64,000 nt of DNA from Paramicrobacterium fandaimingii (GCF_011751745.2 NZ_CP061170.1:2728001-2792000), one strand, 5' to 3'. Numbered from the stretch's first letter, positions 16,327-26,484 are shown. The notes: generated by a model from the sequence alone, not told the origin. Program-made: numbers and translations.

Positions 16327-16484
16327 GCTTAGCCGTAGCATGTGCATATGCCCGCTCCCGTGACTCGTGAACGCTCTCGCTGCGCTGAGCGCCACATGAT
16401 GGCGGCCAGCAACCCCGACCAGCCGACTCCGAAGACGCGTCGGATGTGCGGCAACACCGCGCACAATCGGATCGGCGAAAAACG

Positions 16485-18434
16485 ATGAAGATCCTCAGAA
16501 TCGCCCATCACGGGGTTGTCCAGGCGTGGCGCGAACGCGAGCGTCAGCTGCGTGATCTCGGCTCCGACGTGACGATGCTCTCGGCACGACGATGGAACGA
16601 AGGCGGCCGTCGGATCACGCTTGATTCCACGCCTGACACGTTCGTGACGGGCGTGCGGACGTTCGGTCGACACCCGAACGCATTTCTCTACGATCCTGTG
16701 CCGCTCTGGCGCGCACTCAGGGAGAACCCCGACGTCATCGACCTGCACGAGGAGCCGTTCTCACTTGCGACAGCCGAGGTTCTGCTGCTTCGGGCAATGC
16801 GGCGAATGACGACGCCATTCGTTTTCTATTCGGCGCAGAACATCGAGAAACGCTACCCTGTCCCGTTCCGATGGTTCGAGTCATACGCTCTGAGGAATGC
16901 TGCCGGCGCCTATGCGTGCAACAGCGATGCGGCCGCGATTTTGAGCCGCAAGGGATTACGGGGGATATCTCGGGTGATTCCGCTCGGCGTCGACACCACG
17001 CGATTCGCCCCAGATGATCGCTCCACGCCGTCGTCGCGCCCCGTCATCGGATATGTTGGACGGCTCGAATCCCACAAAGGGTGCGACGTGCTGCTTCACG
17101 CAGCGAGAGCGAATCCCTCGTGGGATGTCCGAATCACAGGCGAGGGCAGCGCCTACACTGATCTCGTCGCACTGACAGACTCACTGGGCATCGCCGACCG
17201 AGTGTCGTTTCTCGGCTTTGCAGAGGACGCGCAGCTCGCCACACGCTTCCAAGACCTTGACGTGCTCGCTGTCCCTTCGTTAGAGACGCCTCGCTGGCGT
17301 GAGCAGTTCTGCCGTTCCGCCGTCGAGTCGATGGCATCAGGTGTACCGGTCGTCGCCAGTCGGAGCGGTGCTTTACCTGACGTCGTCGGGGACGCCGGAA
17401 TTCTCACTGATCCAGGAGACCCCGATGCGCTGAGCGACGGCATTGCGCGCGCACTCGAGCCGTCGACATGGACCTCTCTGCGGATCCGCGGCCTCGAACG
17501 AGCTCGGACACTTACCTGGCCGCATATCGCCATGCAGCTCCGCGACCTCTATCGCGACGCCGTGAGTGAGAACGACATCGGCAGGGATATCGTCCCCCAC
17601 ATCATCATCGTCGCATATGGGCCGCCCGATCTGCTCGAGGTCGCGCTCCGAAACCTCGGCGGCACGTTCCCCGTCACGATCGTCGACAACTCTTCGTCCT
17701 TAGAGACCCAGCACGTCGCTAACGCGCATCACGCGACGTACCTCGATCCGGGCAAGAATCTCGGCTTCGGCGCGGGTGTCAATGTCGCCCTCCGTTGGCT
17801 CGCTGACAACGGAATGGACTCCAACGACGTCCTCCTGCTGAATCCAGATGCACAGATCAGCGCCAAGGGCATCGCAACGATGCACGCAGATCTGCATGCG
17901 CGCCCTCGGATTGCTGCAGTCGGTGCCACGCAGGTCGACCCGGCAAACGGAAACACGGCTCGAGTATGGTGGCCATTCCCGCATCCAGCCCGAGCGTGGC
18001 TCGAGGCGATCGGTCTCAGCTCGGTCAATCGTGCACGCGGTTTCGCCATTGGATCGATCCTCCTACTGCGCGCCGAAGCAATAAAGGCCGTCGGTCGCTT
18101 TGACGAGCGATTCTTCCTCTATGCCGAAGAAGTTGACTGGCAGAAGCGCGCGGTCGACAGCGGCTGGTCAATTGCTGTCTCCTCTGTCGACGCAATGCAC
18201 ATCGGAGGTGCCACGAGTGAAGATGGGAGCCTCCGCGAGCAGTACTTCCACGCGAGCGCCGAACTGTACATCCGGAAGCACTTCGGAAACGCGGGGTGGC
18301 AGATCTATCGGAGTGCGATGATCGCTGGTGCGTTCGCCCGCTCAATTCTCCTCTCCACATCTCGACGACGTTCGGCTGCTGCACGACTCCTCCTATACCT
18401 GAACGGTCCGGTTCGAGCGTTGGAGCTCTCATGA
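16485..18434 (+). CDS. GT4-GT2 fusion glycosyltransferase
   Basis: A 649-residue protein joining two transferases. Residues 1-370 are a GT-B family 4 enzyme with VGRLESHKGCDVLLHAA and RSAVESMASGVPVVASRSG. Residues about 380-640 are a GT2 of the rhamnosyltransferase/WbbL kind with HIIIVAYGPPDLLEVAL, VDNSSSLE, LLNPDAQI and ERFFLYAEEVDWQKRA. It could add two consecutive sugars in one repeat unit. The ATG at 16485 starts at the first strand; the ribosome site is weak. It is the first gene of a coupled operon; its stop overlaps the Wzy start. Confidence 0.88.
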   Translation: MKILRIAHHGVVQAWRERERQLRDLGSDVTMLSARRWNEGGRRITLDSTPDTFVTGVRTFGRHPNAFLYDPVPLWRALRENPDVIDLHEEPFSLATAEVLLLRAMRRMTTPFVFYSAQNIEKRYPVPFRWFESYALRNAAGAYACNSDAAAILSRKGLRGISRVIPLGVDTTRFAPDDRSTPSSRPVIGYVGRLESHKGCDVLLHAARANPSWDVRITGEGSAYTDLVALTDSLGIADRVSFLGFAEDAQLATRFQDLDVLAVPSLETPRWREQFCRSAVESMASGVPVVASRSGALPDVVGDAGILTDPGDPDALSDGIARALEPSTWTSLRIRGLERARTLTWPHIAMQLRDLYRDAVSENDIGRDIVPHIIIVAYGPPDLLEVALRNLGGTFPVTIVDNSSSLETQHVANAHHATYLDPGKNLGFGAGVNVALRWLADNGMDSNDVLLLNPDAQISAKGIATMHADLHARPRIAAVGATQVDPANGNTARVWWPFPHPARAWLEAIGLSSVNRARGFAIGSILLLRAEAIKAVGRFDERFFLYAEEVDWQKRAVDSGWSIAVSSVDAMHIGGATSEDGSLREQYFHASAELYIRKHFGNAGWQIYRSAMIAGAFARSILLSTSRRRSAAARLLLYLNGPVRALELS

Positions 18435-19804
18435 ACCATAAGACGGTTCCAGAATTGCGATGGCTGAAGCCCCGCGACGTCGCACTCGGGCGCGTTGCGG
18501 CAGTGTCGATTCCGGCGGCGCTCGTCGCAGCGGTCATCGGCGTCCTTGCCACTCAGGACCCAATGTGGGCTCTGATCGCAGCCGGTGTGGTGCTTGCCTG
18601 CGGCATTGTCGTCTACGACCCCATGGTGATCGTGTCCCTCGCCGTTCCGGCGACTCTCGTCCTTGTGCGTGTCGGCGGCGTTCTGAGCGTGTCTGATCTT
18701 GTGCTCGCTGCCGCTACGGCCGTCGCTATCGTAATGATTCGTCCGCGCGGGCTTTCGTCGATGCAGTCGCTGCTCTGGGCGGGGGCAGCGTACAGCGCCG
18801 CATCGATACCCACGCTGATTTTGAATGTCTACTCGGAGAACGCCATTGAGTGGGCTCATGAACTTGTGCTCGTGCTCGGCAGCATCATCGTCGGTTTCGC
18901 CATCGGTCGTACGGGACGCACCGGGTTTGCAATCGGCAGCTACATCGCAGGATGTCTGGTGATCTCTGTCTGGGCAGTGGGTAAGTTCATTGTCTTGTTC
19001 GCCATGACGGGCGAGGCCATGGAGATCTATCTTCCTCAGCTTCACAAAAACACGATCGGAGGCATGGTCAGCGCGGCAATCGTGATCGTCTACGCGCGAC
19101 CACCCTGGCTCCGGCTTAATCCAGTGCCCTATTGGTCGACCCTCACCGTGCTTGCCGCTGGCCTTGCCGTCTCGCAGTCGCGTCAGGGGATGATCGCTGC
19201 CGTCGCTGGGCTCATACTCATCAGCCTGCGACGCCGTCCCGAGACAGGACGACGGCCGAAGCTCATCTGGATCGCCGCCATTCCCGTGCTGGTCTTCGCA
19301 CTCTCAATGCTTGAGACACAGCTGGAAAGCGATAATCAATTCAACTCGGCTTACCAGCGCCTGACGTGGTATCAGGATTCCATCGATATCTGGTTGTCCT
19401 CGCCCATATTCGGCGTCGGACTGCGCTGGTGGTACACGTCCCGTTTCGGCGATGGATTTCAACCGCCCAACGCGGAGCTTGAAGTACTGACATCAGTTGG
19501 CGTCGTCGGCCTTCTCGCCTTTATCGCACTCTTCGCCGTCGCACTCGTTGCGCTTTGGCGTCTCGACCCCGCGTATGGAACCGTGGGCGCTGCCGTTGTT
19601 CTCACCCGCCTCACGCAGTCGCAGCTTGACCTTTACTGGGTCGCTGGCCAGGCCTCGCTGCTCTGGATCATTGCGGGAGTCGCATACGGCACCCTCGTGA
19701 AAGCCCGCGAGCTGCATCCCGATTCAGCCTTGCCAACGACCAGCCCTCGAGCCGTCTCGGCGGCCACAGGACTGCAACGGCACGTGCGAACGGAGTTGGA
19801 ATGA
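18431..19804 (+). CDS. Wzy-like O-antigen/EPS polymerase
   Basis: A 457-residue polytopic membrane protein with about 11 hydrophobic segments and the O-antigen ligase/polymerase pattern. SQSRQGMIAAVAGL is followed by the extracytoplasmic loop with YQRLTWYQDSIDIWLSSPIFGVGL and PNAELEVLTSVGVVG. It is predicted to polymerise lipid-linked units on the outer face of the membrane. ATGA coupling joins it to the genes on both sides. Confidence 0.85.
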   Translation: MNHKTVPELRWLKPRDVALGRVAAVSIPAALVAAVIGVLATQDPMWALIAAGVVLACGIVVYDPMVIVSLAVPATLVLVRVGGVLSVSDLVLAAATAVAIVMIRPRGLSSMQSLLWAGAAYSAASIPTLILNVYSENAIEWAHELVLVLGSIIVGFAIGRTGRTGFAIGSYIAGCLVISVWAVGKFIVLFAMTGEAMEIYLPQLHKNTIGGMVSAAIVIVYARPPWLRLNPVPYWSTLTVLAAGLAVSQSRQGMIAAVAGLILISLRRRPETGRRPKLIWIAAIPVLVFALSMLETQLESDNQFNSAYQRLTWYQDSIDIWLSSPIFGVGLRWWYTSRFGDGFQPPNAELEVLTSVGVVGLLAFIALFAVALVALWRLDPAYGTVGAAVVLTRLTQSQLDLYWVAGQASLLWIIAGVAYGTLVKARELHPDSALPTTSPRAVSAATGLQRHVRTELE

Positions 19805-20829
19805 ATACACGCTACCGGCACGTAGTGCATCTCACCTGCTCGGATGCATTCGCCGGAGTCGAACGCTACGTGAGCATGCTCGGCCTGCATCAGGCGGACC
19901 AAGGCTGGCGTGTGACGGTGATCGGGGGCGCTCCTGCACAAATGCGACAAGCGCTCGATGGTTCTGACGTACGCTTTGTACCCGCCACCACGCTCCGATC
20001 GGGTCGGTCTGCGCTTCGGTCCGTTCCGTCGGCCGACATCGTAAACACGCACATGTCCAACGCTGACTTCGCGGGAATCATGGCATCGACAAACTCGCGT
20101 TCTCGCATTGTGAGCACTCGGCACTTTGCCGCGCCACGTGGTCGCACACCAATCGTGCGTGCTGCTTTTCGCCTTGCTCGGCGCCAATTTGCAGCGCAGA
20201 TCGCCATATCGAACTTCGTCGCCGCAACAATCGGGGAACCAAGCAGCGTCGTACACACAGGGGTAACGGACTCCGCGTTGGGCACCTGCGAACAACGCAC
20301 CGTACTCATCGCGCAGCGTCTCGAACCGGAGAAGGAAACTCACGTGGCCCTTGCTGCCTGGGCTGCCTCTCGCGCATCTCTCAAAGGGTGGGAACTACAC
20401 ATCGCCGGAGAGGGAAGCGAGCGCGAACGACTGGAACAGCTTGCCGGCGACTTGGGCGTCTCCGCTTCCGTGCGCTTTCTCGGCCACCAACACGACGTCC
20501 GGAGACTCATGGCCAAGGCGGGGTTGTTCCTCGCTCCTACTTCCAGAGAGGGCCTCGGATTATCGGTGTTAGAAGCGATGGCATGCGGTCTTCCCGTGAT
20601 CGCTTCAGCGTCCGGTGGTCACGTAGAGACGATCGGGAAAGTCGATGGGGCACTGCTCTTCCCCCCCGGAGATGCGGAGGCCGCCGCCCGTCAGCTCAAC
20701 GTCGCACTGAGCAACGACGATGAGCGACGAAACTATGGCATCAGAGCGCAACGCCTGCAACGTGACAGTTTCACCGTGCGTGCACAGGCGAAAGCCACAC
20801 TTGCAATCTACGAACGGTGCCTGTCATGA
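19801..20829 (+). CDS. Family 4 glycosyltransferase
   Basis: A 342-residue GT-B enzyme. The N-terminal CSDAFAGVERYVSMLGLHQ and the C-terminal AQRLEPEKETHVALAA, IAGEGSERERLEQLA and SREGLGLSVLEAMACGLPV are diagnostic. Third gene of the plus-strand operon, with ATGA overlaps on both sides. The sugar specificity cannot be inferred. Confidence 0.88.
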   Translation: MNTRYRHVVHLTCSDAFAGVERYVSMLGLHQADQGWRVTVIGGAPAQMRQALDGSDVRFVPATTLRSGRSALRSVPSADIVNTHMSNADFAGIMASTNSRSRIVSTRHFAAPRGRTPIVRAAFRLARRQFAAQIAISNFVAATIGEPSSVVHTGVTDSALGTCEQRTVLIAQRLEPEKETHVALAAWAASRASLKGWELHIAGEGSERERLEQLAGDLGVSASVRFLGHQHDVRRLMAKAGLFLAPTSREGLGLSVLEAMACGLPVIASASGGHVETIGKVDGALLFPPGDAEAAARQLNVALSNDDERRNYGIRAQRLQRDSFTVRAQAKATLAIYERCLS

Positions 20830-22115
20830 ACAATCCATTAAGCGCACCACAGTCAACAACGGCACCCCGCGCGCTCGGCGCCCGTCGGAGCTCACGTTCA
20901 ACACCTCGTCACGCGACATCGGCAAGCCTCACTATCCTCATGTTCTCCCTCGAGCCGTGGGACACCGTTTGGCGCCGAAACCAATATGTCGTAGACGGCC
21001 TGCTGCGCGACAACGACAGCATCCGCTTATTCTTCGTTGAACCGCCGTCCGATGTGCTGCACGATGTTCTCTCATGGCGCCGCCCTCGCCGCGGTGCCGG
21101 AGTACGCTCGGCCCCTGGCTACGACGGTCGGCTATCACTCATGCAGCCGACGAAAATGCTCCCGCGGGTGCTCGGTCCGCTCGCCGACTGGATGTTGCGA
21201 CGCAGCGTTCGGCGGGCGCTTCAGCGCATCGGTGACACGCCTGATGTGCTCTGGTTCAACGATCCGAGGTGGGCCGCGGCCCTCACCGAATTCTCTGCCC
21301 CTGCACTTTACGACATGACCGATGACTGGCTGGCAGCCAGTCGCAATGAGCGCGAACACGACAGGCTCATGCGCGGCGAAGCATTACTCATGGACGAGTG
21401 CGCCGCCGTCGTCGTGTGCTCTGTTGGCCTCGCCACGAGCAGGCGCGAAGCACGACCCGACCTTGTAACGATTCCCAATGCCGTCGATGTCGAGCGTTAT
21501 CGCACACCGATGCCGCGGCCGACCGATCTTCCCAACGCACGGTGCGCCGTATATGTGGGCACACTCCACGAGGACCGAATCGACGTTGATCTGGTTGTGC
21601 GTACGGGAGCCGCTGTGAATGCGGTTGGCGGCGCCTGCATTCTCGTCGGCCCCAATGCGCTCTCACCAGATAACACCCAGAGGTTGGCACTCGCACCAGG
21701 AGTGCTGATGCTCGGCGTGCGACCGTACGAGTCAATCCCCGCATACCTGCAACACTCCGACGTTCTCATCGTCCCGCATGTGGTGACGCAATTCACCGAC
21801 AGCCTCGACCCCATCAAGCTGTACGAGTATCAGTCGGTTGCCCGCCCTGTCGTGAGTACCCCTGTCGCGGGCTTCCGAGACAATGAACGCCAAGGCGCGC
21901 TCGACATTGCCTCACCGTTGGACTTCCCTGACGCGGTCACCAGTGCGCTTCTGCACGCGTCGACGCCTGGACACCTCGAAGACGTCCCCGATTGGCGCTG
22001 TCGCATTCGTCAATTCGAAGAAGTGCTCGACATGCTCCTCGAGCAGCGTGCCTCACAGTTCCCTCATACCGCTCCCCACCAGCACGAAAATGCGAGATCG
22101 GAGTACAACCCGTGA
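20826..22115 (+). CDS. GT-B glycosyltransferase, TuaH-like
   Basis: A 429-residue protein with a 35-residue polar N-terminal extension before ILMFSLEPWDTVWRRNQYV. Residues about 125-170 contain DVLWFNDPRW and YDMTDDWLAA, a pattern seen in teichuronic-acid-type and related GTs. The C-terminal half has IPNAVDVERY, YVGTLHEDRIDVDLV and the donor-site region SLDPIKLYEYQSVARPVVST. The ATG at 20826 overlaps the previous stop. Probably cytoplasmic. Confidence 0.82.
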   Translation: MNNPLSAPQSTTAPRALGARRSSRSTPRHATSASLTILMFSLEPWDTVWRRNQYVVDGLLRDNDSIRLFFVEPPSDVLHDVLSWRRPRRGAGVRSAPGYDGRLSLMQPTKMLPRVLGPLADWMLRRSVRRALQRIGDTPDVLWFNDPRWAAALTEFSAPALYDMTDDWLAASRNEREHDRLMRGEALLMDECAAVVVCSVGLATSRREARPDLVTIPNAVDVERYRTPMPRPTDLPNARCAVYVGTLHEDRIDVDLVVRTGAAVNAVGGACILVGPNALSPDNTQRLALAPGVLMLGVRPYESIPAYLQHSDVLIVPHVVTQFTDSLDPIKLYEYQSVARPVVSTPVAGFRDNERQGALDIASPLDFPDAVTSALLHASTPGHLEDVPDWRCRIRQFEEVLDMLLEQRASQFPHTAPHQHENARSEYNP

Positions 22116-24322
22116 CATTCACCGAAATTCTCACTGTCATCTGGCGACGCAAGTGGATCATCATCATCGTGACGGTCCTCGCATCAGCGATCGCCATCAC
22201 CTACCTCCAACGACAGACGCCAAACTTCGAGTCATCAACGACGCTGCGAATCAGCCCGTTAATGACCGAGGCCGTCAACACAGGAATCCTCGCCGGTCAC
22301 CCGGTCGACGTAGACCCCTCAGTTGCGACAACCCCTGTCGTGCTCAGCGAGGCTGAAAAGCAGCTCGGAACTCCGAAGGGATCGTTGGCCGGCACTGTCT
22401 CGCAGGCAGCAGTCGAGACTCCGTCAGACACGACGGCAACGTTCAAGATCACCGCGCAAGCTGGCGACCCGAAGACGTCCCAACAGAGCGCTGCTGCAGC
22501 TGCGGCCGCGTACTCGGCCTACCTCGACACCGTCGTGGCCTCAACGCAGAAGGCGCTTGCGGAACAGCTAGGCGAGGTATCGGACGAAGCAAAGAGCTAC
22601 CAAAACGACGTTGACAAAGACCCTGCCGATCAACTCGCCCAGACCAATCTGACAGCGGCGCTCGCTCAGATAAATGGAATCAATGCTTCGATTACGTCGT
22701 TGCAGACGGCTGGACCATCAGCGACCGTCACTGCACCGGCGGGCACAGGAGCAACGTTGAATCCGAGCACTCTGACCGTCGCAGGTGTTGCGCTTGCGTC
22801 CGGCCTTCTCGCGGGTCTTGGTCTCGCTCTCGCGCGGGACTACCTCGATTCGCGTGTGCGTCGCACAGACGAACTGGAGCGGGCTACAAATTTGCCCGTG
22901 CTCGGGCAGCTCGCAAACGACAGGCGGGCGAAACGTGTGACTGGATTTCTTCCCGCCGAGAACAGCGAGTCTTCCCCGCTGAGTGAAGGTCTTCGGGCGC
23001 TTCGCACGACATTGCAAGTCGCACTTCCGGCCAAAGGGAGCGTCCTCGTTGTCACAAGTGTGGAGCCCGGAGATGGCAAGACGTTTGTCTCGGCGAACCT
23101 CGCGGCGTCATGGGCACGTACGGGACGCTCCGTTGTGCTGGTCGCGGGCGACTTACGTCGCCCGGGTCTTGACACCTATTTTCCTGATAGCTGCACCGGC
23201 CCCGGCCTTGGCGGACTTCTCGCGGCTCCGCGGGACTTGCTCACTTTTCCAGAGGTCAGCGACATCGAGGCCGCACTTCAACCGACATCGATTGACGGCT
23301 TGCGTGTGCTTCCACCGGGCACGCTTATGGACGACCCAGCAGACGCAATTGCCACTCCCCGCATGATGCGCGTACTCAGTGCCCTGAGCGACCGTGCCGA
23401 TATCGTCATCGTCGACACACCACCGTCTCTCGCACTCGCCGATGCCTCCGCCATAGCCTCGCTTGCCGATGGAACGATAGTGATCGCCACGATGAACCAC
23501 ACGCGGTTGCCACTGCTCTCGCACGTCGTCGCGACATTAAGAGCGAACAGCGCGACGGTGATCGGCACTGTTGCGAATAGATCGAAGCACAAGCTCCCCC
23601 GCAGTTACTCCGCGTACTACCTCGCGGAGTCAATACCACAGCCTGCGCTTGAACGCTCGTCGAATCGTTCCGTCGATGGGGGAAAATTATCACGAGTCGA
23701 CCACATTGAGCGTTCGCCCCGCGCTATGACTCCGGGGCGAGATCGGGTGCTCGTCGTCTGCACAGCCAATGAAAGTCGCTCTCCGTTCGCCGCGGCGCTG
23801 CTCCTCGCCACTGCGAACGAGCATGCACTTGAGGTGGACTCTGCCGGAGTTGAGGCGACTACTGGTCGCCCCGCATCACAGTCGGCCATCACGCATGCGT
23901 CAGAGCTGGGACTCGACTTGAGCGACCACGTGAGCGCGCAGGTAGATCCGGCTTCGCTTGACACCTATGATCTGATCTTGACACTCACCCGGGAGCACGC
24001 CCGCATGCTGCTTGCAACGACACCCGATATCGCACCGCGCCTGTTCACCATCAGACAGTTCACGCGTTGGCTCGACGCAAACGAACGCCCCGCTGGCGTA
24101 ACACTCGGCACATGGCTTGATGACGAGTCAGATCAATCGATTCTGGACTTCCTCGGAGATAACCCTGCCGACGACATCGAAGATCCGACCGGACGAACCA
24201 CCGCACGGTGGAAGACGATGATCGCGCACCTCGACGAGGCGATCGCCGGTATCGCGGCGGGCCTGTATCCGAGATACTCATCGCTCCTGCCCGTCCCCGC
24301 GCAGCGCACACGACGGCCGTGA
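22112..24322 (+). CDS. Wzz/BY-kinase fused to LMW protein tyrosine phosphatase
   Basis: A 736-residue three-part regulator of polysaccharide chain length. A Wzz-like membrane domain occupies 1-245 with helices at about 15-31 and 221-241. The BY-kinase domain spans about 285-490, with Walker A EPGDGKT (318-324), A' motif VAGDLRRPGL and Walker B IVIVDTPP (431-438). A short tyrosine cluster (Tyr499, 502, 503) follows. The C-terminus (about 545-720) is a low-molecular-weight phosphatase with C550-x5-R556-S and Asp691-Pro. Kinase and phosphatase are normally separate proteins. The GTG start overlaps the upstream stop, and the frame is continuous through the junction. Confidence 0.9.
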   Translation: MTFTEILTVIWRRKWIIIIVTVLASAIAITYLQRQTPNFESSTTLRISPLMTEAVNTGILAGHPVDVDPSVATTPVVLSEAEKQLGTPKGSLAGTVSQAAVETPSDTTATFKITAQAGDPKTSQQSAAAAAAAYSAYLDTVVASTQKALAEQLGEVSDEAKSYQNDVDKDPADQLAQTNLTAALAQINGINASITSLQTAGPSATVTAPAGTGATLNPSTLTVAGVALASGLLAGLGLALARDYLDSRVRRTDELERATNLPVLGQLANDRRAKRVTGFLPAENSESSPLSEGLRALRTTLQVALPAKGSVLVVTSVEPGDGKTFVSANLAASWARTGRSVVLVAGDLRRPGLDTYFPDSCTGPGLGGLLAAPRDLLTFPEVSDIEAALQPTSIDGLRVLPPGTLMDDPADAIATPRMMRVLSALSDRADIVIVDTPPSLALADASAIASLADGTIVIATMNHTRLPLLSHVVATLRANSATVIGTVANRSKHKLPRSYSAYYLAESIPQPALERSSNRSVDGGKLSRVDHIERSPRAMTPGRDRVLVVCTANESRSPFAAALLLATANEHALEVDSAGVEATTGRPASQSAITHASELGLDLSDHVSAQVDPASLDTYDLILTLTREHARMLLATTPDIAPRLFTIRQFTRWLDANERPAGVTLGTWLDDESDQSILDFLGDNPADDIEDPTGRTTARWKTMIAHLDEAIAGIAAGLYPRYSSLLPVPAQRTRRP

Positions 24323-25323
24323 CCGCCAGAGAGCGCGACCTCCCCCGAGACACGGCGGCAGAACGTCCGGAGCGAAATCGCAAGGAAGCGCGTGTGCGGG
24401 AGTTTATCGACCGCAACTATTCACGCGCATCGTGGCGACGAACGCGAAGCGCACTGTCGATAGCGCAGTCAATGTTCGATCCGCGCCTGTACCCGAACGC
24501 TCCTCTCGTTGAGGCGTACTGGTGGGACGGGCACCCGAACTTCGGCGACGCGCTCACCCCGTGGCTTCTGCGGCATCGCGGAATCATCCCCGTGCACGCA
24601 GAGTTTCAGCGCGCAAAGGTCGTTGGCGTCGGAAGCCTCATTCAGTTCATTCCGCCAGACTTCGCCGGTCTCATCTGGGGCTCCGGGCTGATCTCGGATT
24701 CACCGACCCACCTCCCCGATGTCGAGGTTCTTGCGGTTCGGGGCCCGTTGACCCGCGACGCACTTTCCGCAGGCGGCAGCGTCGCGTTGGGCGACCCCGG
24801 GCTTCTTGCGTCACGCGTGCTGAATCGACCTCCGGTGCAACACCGTCTCGGGATCGTCCCTCACGGCAGCCACTTCGAAAATTCGCCGATCGCTGATTTC
24901 GCTGCCAAACACCCCGGGGAGGTGGCGCTCATCGACGTCACCCGCAGCCCCGCCGCGGTCATACGCGAGATCGCCTCCTGCTCGGCCATCGTGTCGACGT
25001 CACTGCACGGCGTGATCATCGCAGACTCATATGGCATCCCTGCGTGCTGGACGATGATCGAGCCCGTGCTCATTGGCGGCGACTTCAAATTTCGCGATCA
25101 CGAAGCCGTCGTCAACAGCCTTGGTCGCACACGCCGGTTCACCTTCGCACCAGACATGACGCCGGATCAGATCGTGCAGAGGGCAGAATCCGCAGACCCC
25201 GATCGCGTCTCAGCAGCGATTGAAGACCTCGAGAACTCCGTTGCTCAGCTGCGACTGCGATTTGCGCACACGCGCCGAAGCCCCCTGCGGTCGTGGGAAG
25301 CGCTCGTTGCCCGCAAGGTGTAG
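24319..25323 (+). CDS. Polysaccharide pyruvyl transferase
   Basis: A 334-residue transferase predicted to put pyruvate ketals on sugars of the exopolysaccharide, using phosphoenolpyruvate. The domain runs from EAYWWDGHPNFGDALTPWLL through IWGSGLI, AVRGPLTRDAL, VALGDPGLLA and VSTSLHGVIIADSYGIP, all typical of the family. The GTG at 24319 overlaps the phosphatase stop. Last gene of the 16485-25323 operon, convergent with the next GT4. Pyruvylation would make the polymer acidic. Confidence 0.88.
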   Translation: MTARERDLPRDTAAERPERNRKEARVREFIDRNYSRASWRRTRSALSIAQSMFDPRLYPNAPLVEAYWWDGHPNFGDALTPWLLRHRGIIPVHAEFQRAKVVGVGSLIQFIPPDFAGLIWGSGLISDSPTHLPDVEVLAVRGPLTRDALSAGGSVALGDPGLLASRVLNRPPVQHRLGIVPHGSHFENSPIADFAAKHPGEVALIDVTRSPAAVIREIASCSAIVSTSLHGVIIADSYGIPACWTMIEPVLIGGDFKFRDHEAVVNSLGRTRRFTFAPDMTPDQIVQRAESADPDRVSAAIEDLENSVAQLRLRFAHTRRSPLRSWEALVARKV

Positions 25324-25348
25324 CCGATCCGGCCGCCTGCCGTTGACG

Positions 25349-26434
25349 TCACGACGCAGCGTCAGACCACACCTTCGCGAGATTGCGAACGCTCTCGCCC
25401 CACGTAAAGTGCAGCGCCCGTCGAAAGCCCTTCTCACGCAGGTCTGATACCTCGCTGTCCCCGCGAAGCACGCAGTCAATGCCCTCGGCGATCGAGCGTC
25501 CGTCTGTCTCAACGAGCACGGCAGCATCTCCCGCCGCCTCCGGCAGCGAACTCGTGCGAGCAGCAATCACGGGAACACCGGCAGCCATCGCTTCGATGAC
25601 TGGAAGCCCGAATCCCTCGTAGTGCGACGGAACGACCACAGCTTCGGCTGAGGCAAGGAGACCCGGCACAAGCTCGCTCCCGATGCGGCCGAGGCGCACG
25701 ACGCGCGGCAGATCACCGAACAATTCGTCGCGCCGAGCATGCTGGGGGCCCGACATCGCCAGCGACACATCGGGAAACTCGCGGTTCACGAGCCGCCACG
25801 CCTCGGCAAGGCCTTCGAGGTTCTTGCGTGCGCTCGCTCCGCCCGCATGCAAAATGAAACGCTGCGGGAGCCCGAGTTGCGACCGCTCGGCCGCTGAGAG
25901 CGGCCGGGGAGAGAAGAAGCGCTCATCAACGCCGGGGGAAACGACCCGAAGATCGCTCCGCCCCGTGAGAGCGAAGACGTCCTCTGCGGTGTTCCTCGAC
26001 ACGCAGACCACTGCCGTCGCCCGCCTGATCTCATCGACGACCGCCGGGTTGGGGTTTCCCTCATCGGGATACATCCAGGCAACGGTGTCGTGAATGGTGA
26101 GCACCTCGTTCGGCGCCGGAGGAAGCGTGAGATCCATGCGGTGCACGAGGGCGTCCCGAGAGTAAAGCAGACGCCCTGCGACCCGACGACCTGTCGGCCC
26201 GATGTGCGAGAGCGCGCCGACCGGAATTCTCCTGTTGCCGTCGAGCTCCGAACGCAGGGAGCGAGCGATGATCCGTGTGACATCCCACGGCACATCGGAC
26301 ATAGACCCGAGTGCCTCTGCCGCGCGCGACGTGACAGCCTCCTGGTATACCTGGGCTCCCATCGGAACGGATGTCGCGATCGTCGCGATCTCCAACTGCA
26401 TCGTTCGTTGCTGAGAAATCGTCTGTGTCATCAT
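25349..26434 (-). CDS. Family 4 glycosyltransferase
   Basis: A 361-residue GT-B enzyme of the mannosyltransferase-like group (VLTIHDTVAWMYPDE, CVSRNTAEDVFALTG, LHAGGASARKNLEGLAEAW, SHYEGFGLPVIEAMAAGVPV). The frame is open to 26488, but ATG at 26434 has ribosome site AGGGAAAG and avoids overlap with the upstream gene. It is the third gene of the minus-strand operon with the priming transferase and the secreted hydrolase. Confidence 0.87.
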   Translation of the reverse strand: MMTQTISQQRTMQLEIATIATSVPMGAQVYQEAVTSRAAEALGSMSDVPWDVTRIIARSLRSELDGNRRIPVGALSHIGPTGRRVAGRLLYSRDALVHRMDLTLPPAPNEVLTIHDTVAWMYPDEGNPNPAVVDEIRRATAVVCVSRNTAEDVFALTGRSDLRVVSPGVDERFFSPRPLSAAERSQLGLPQRFILHAGGASARKNLEGLAEAWRLVNREFPDVSLAMSGPQHARRDELFGDLPRVVRLGRIGSELVPGLLASAEAVVVPSHYEGFGLPVIEAMAAGVPVIAARTSSLPEAAGDAAVLVETDGRSIAEGIDCVLRGDSEVSDLREKGFRRALHFTWGESVRNLAKVWSDAAS

Positions 26435-26484
26435 TCTTTCCCTCACTGTCCTCATCGGTGTCGTTGTCGTCGCGGCACCCGGCG

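Noticed and set aside
23700..24322. Separate phosphatase gene (start near 23725) after a frame break
   Set aside because: The frame is continuous from the kinase with no stop; no convincing ribosome site precedes the internal ATG.
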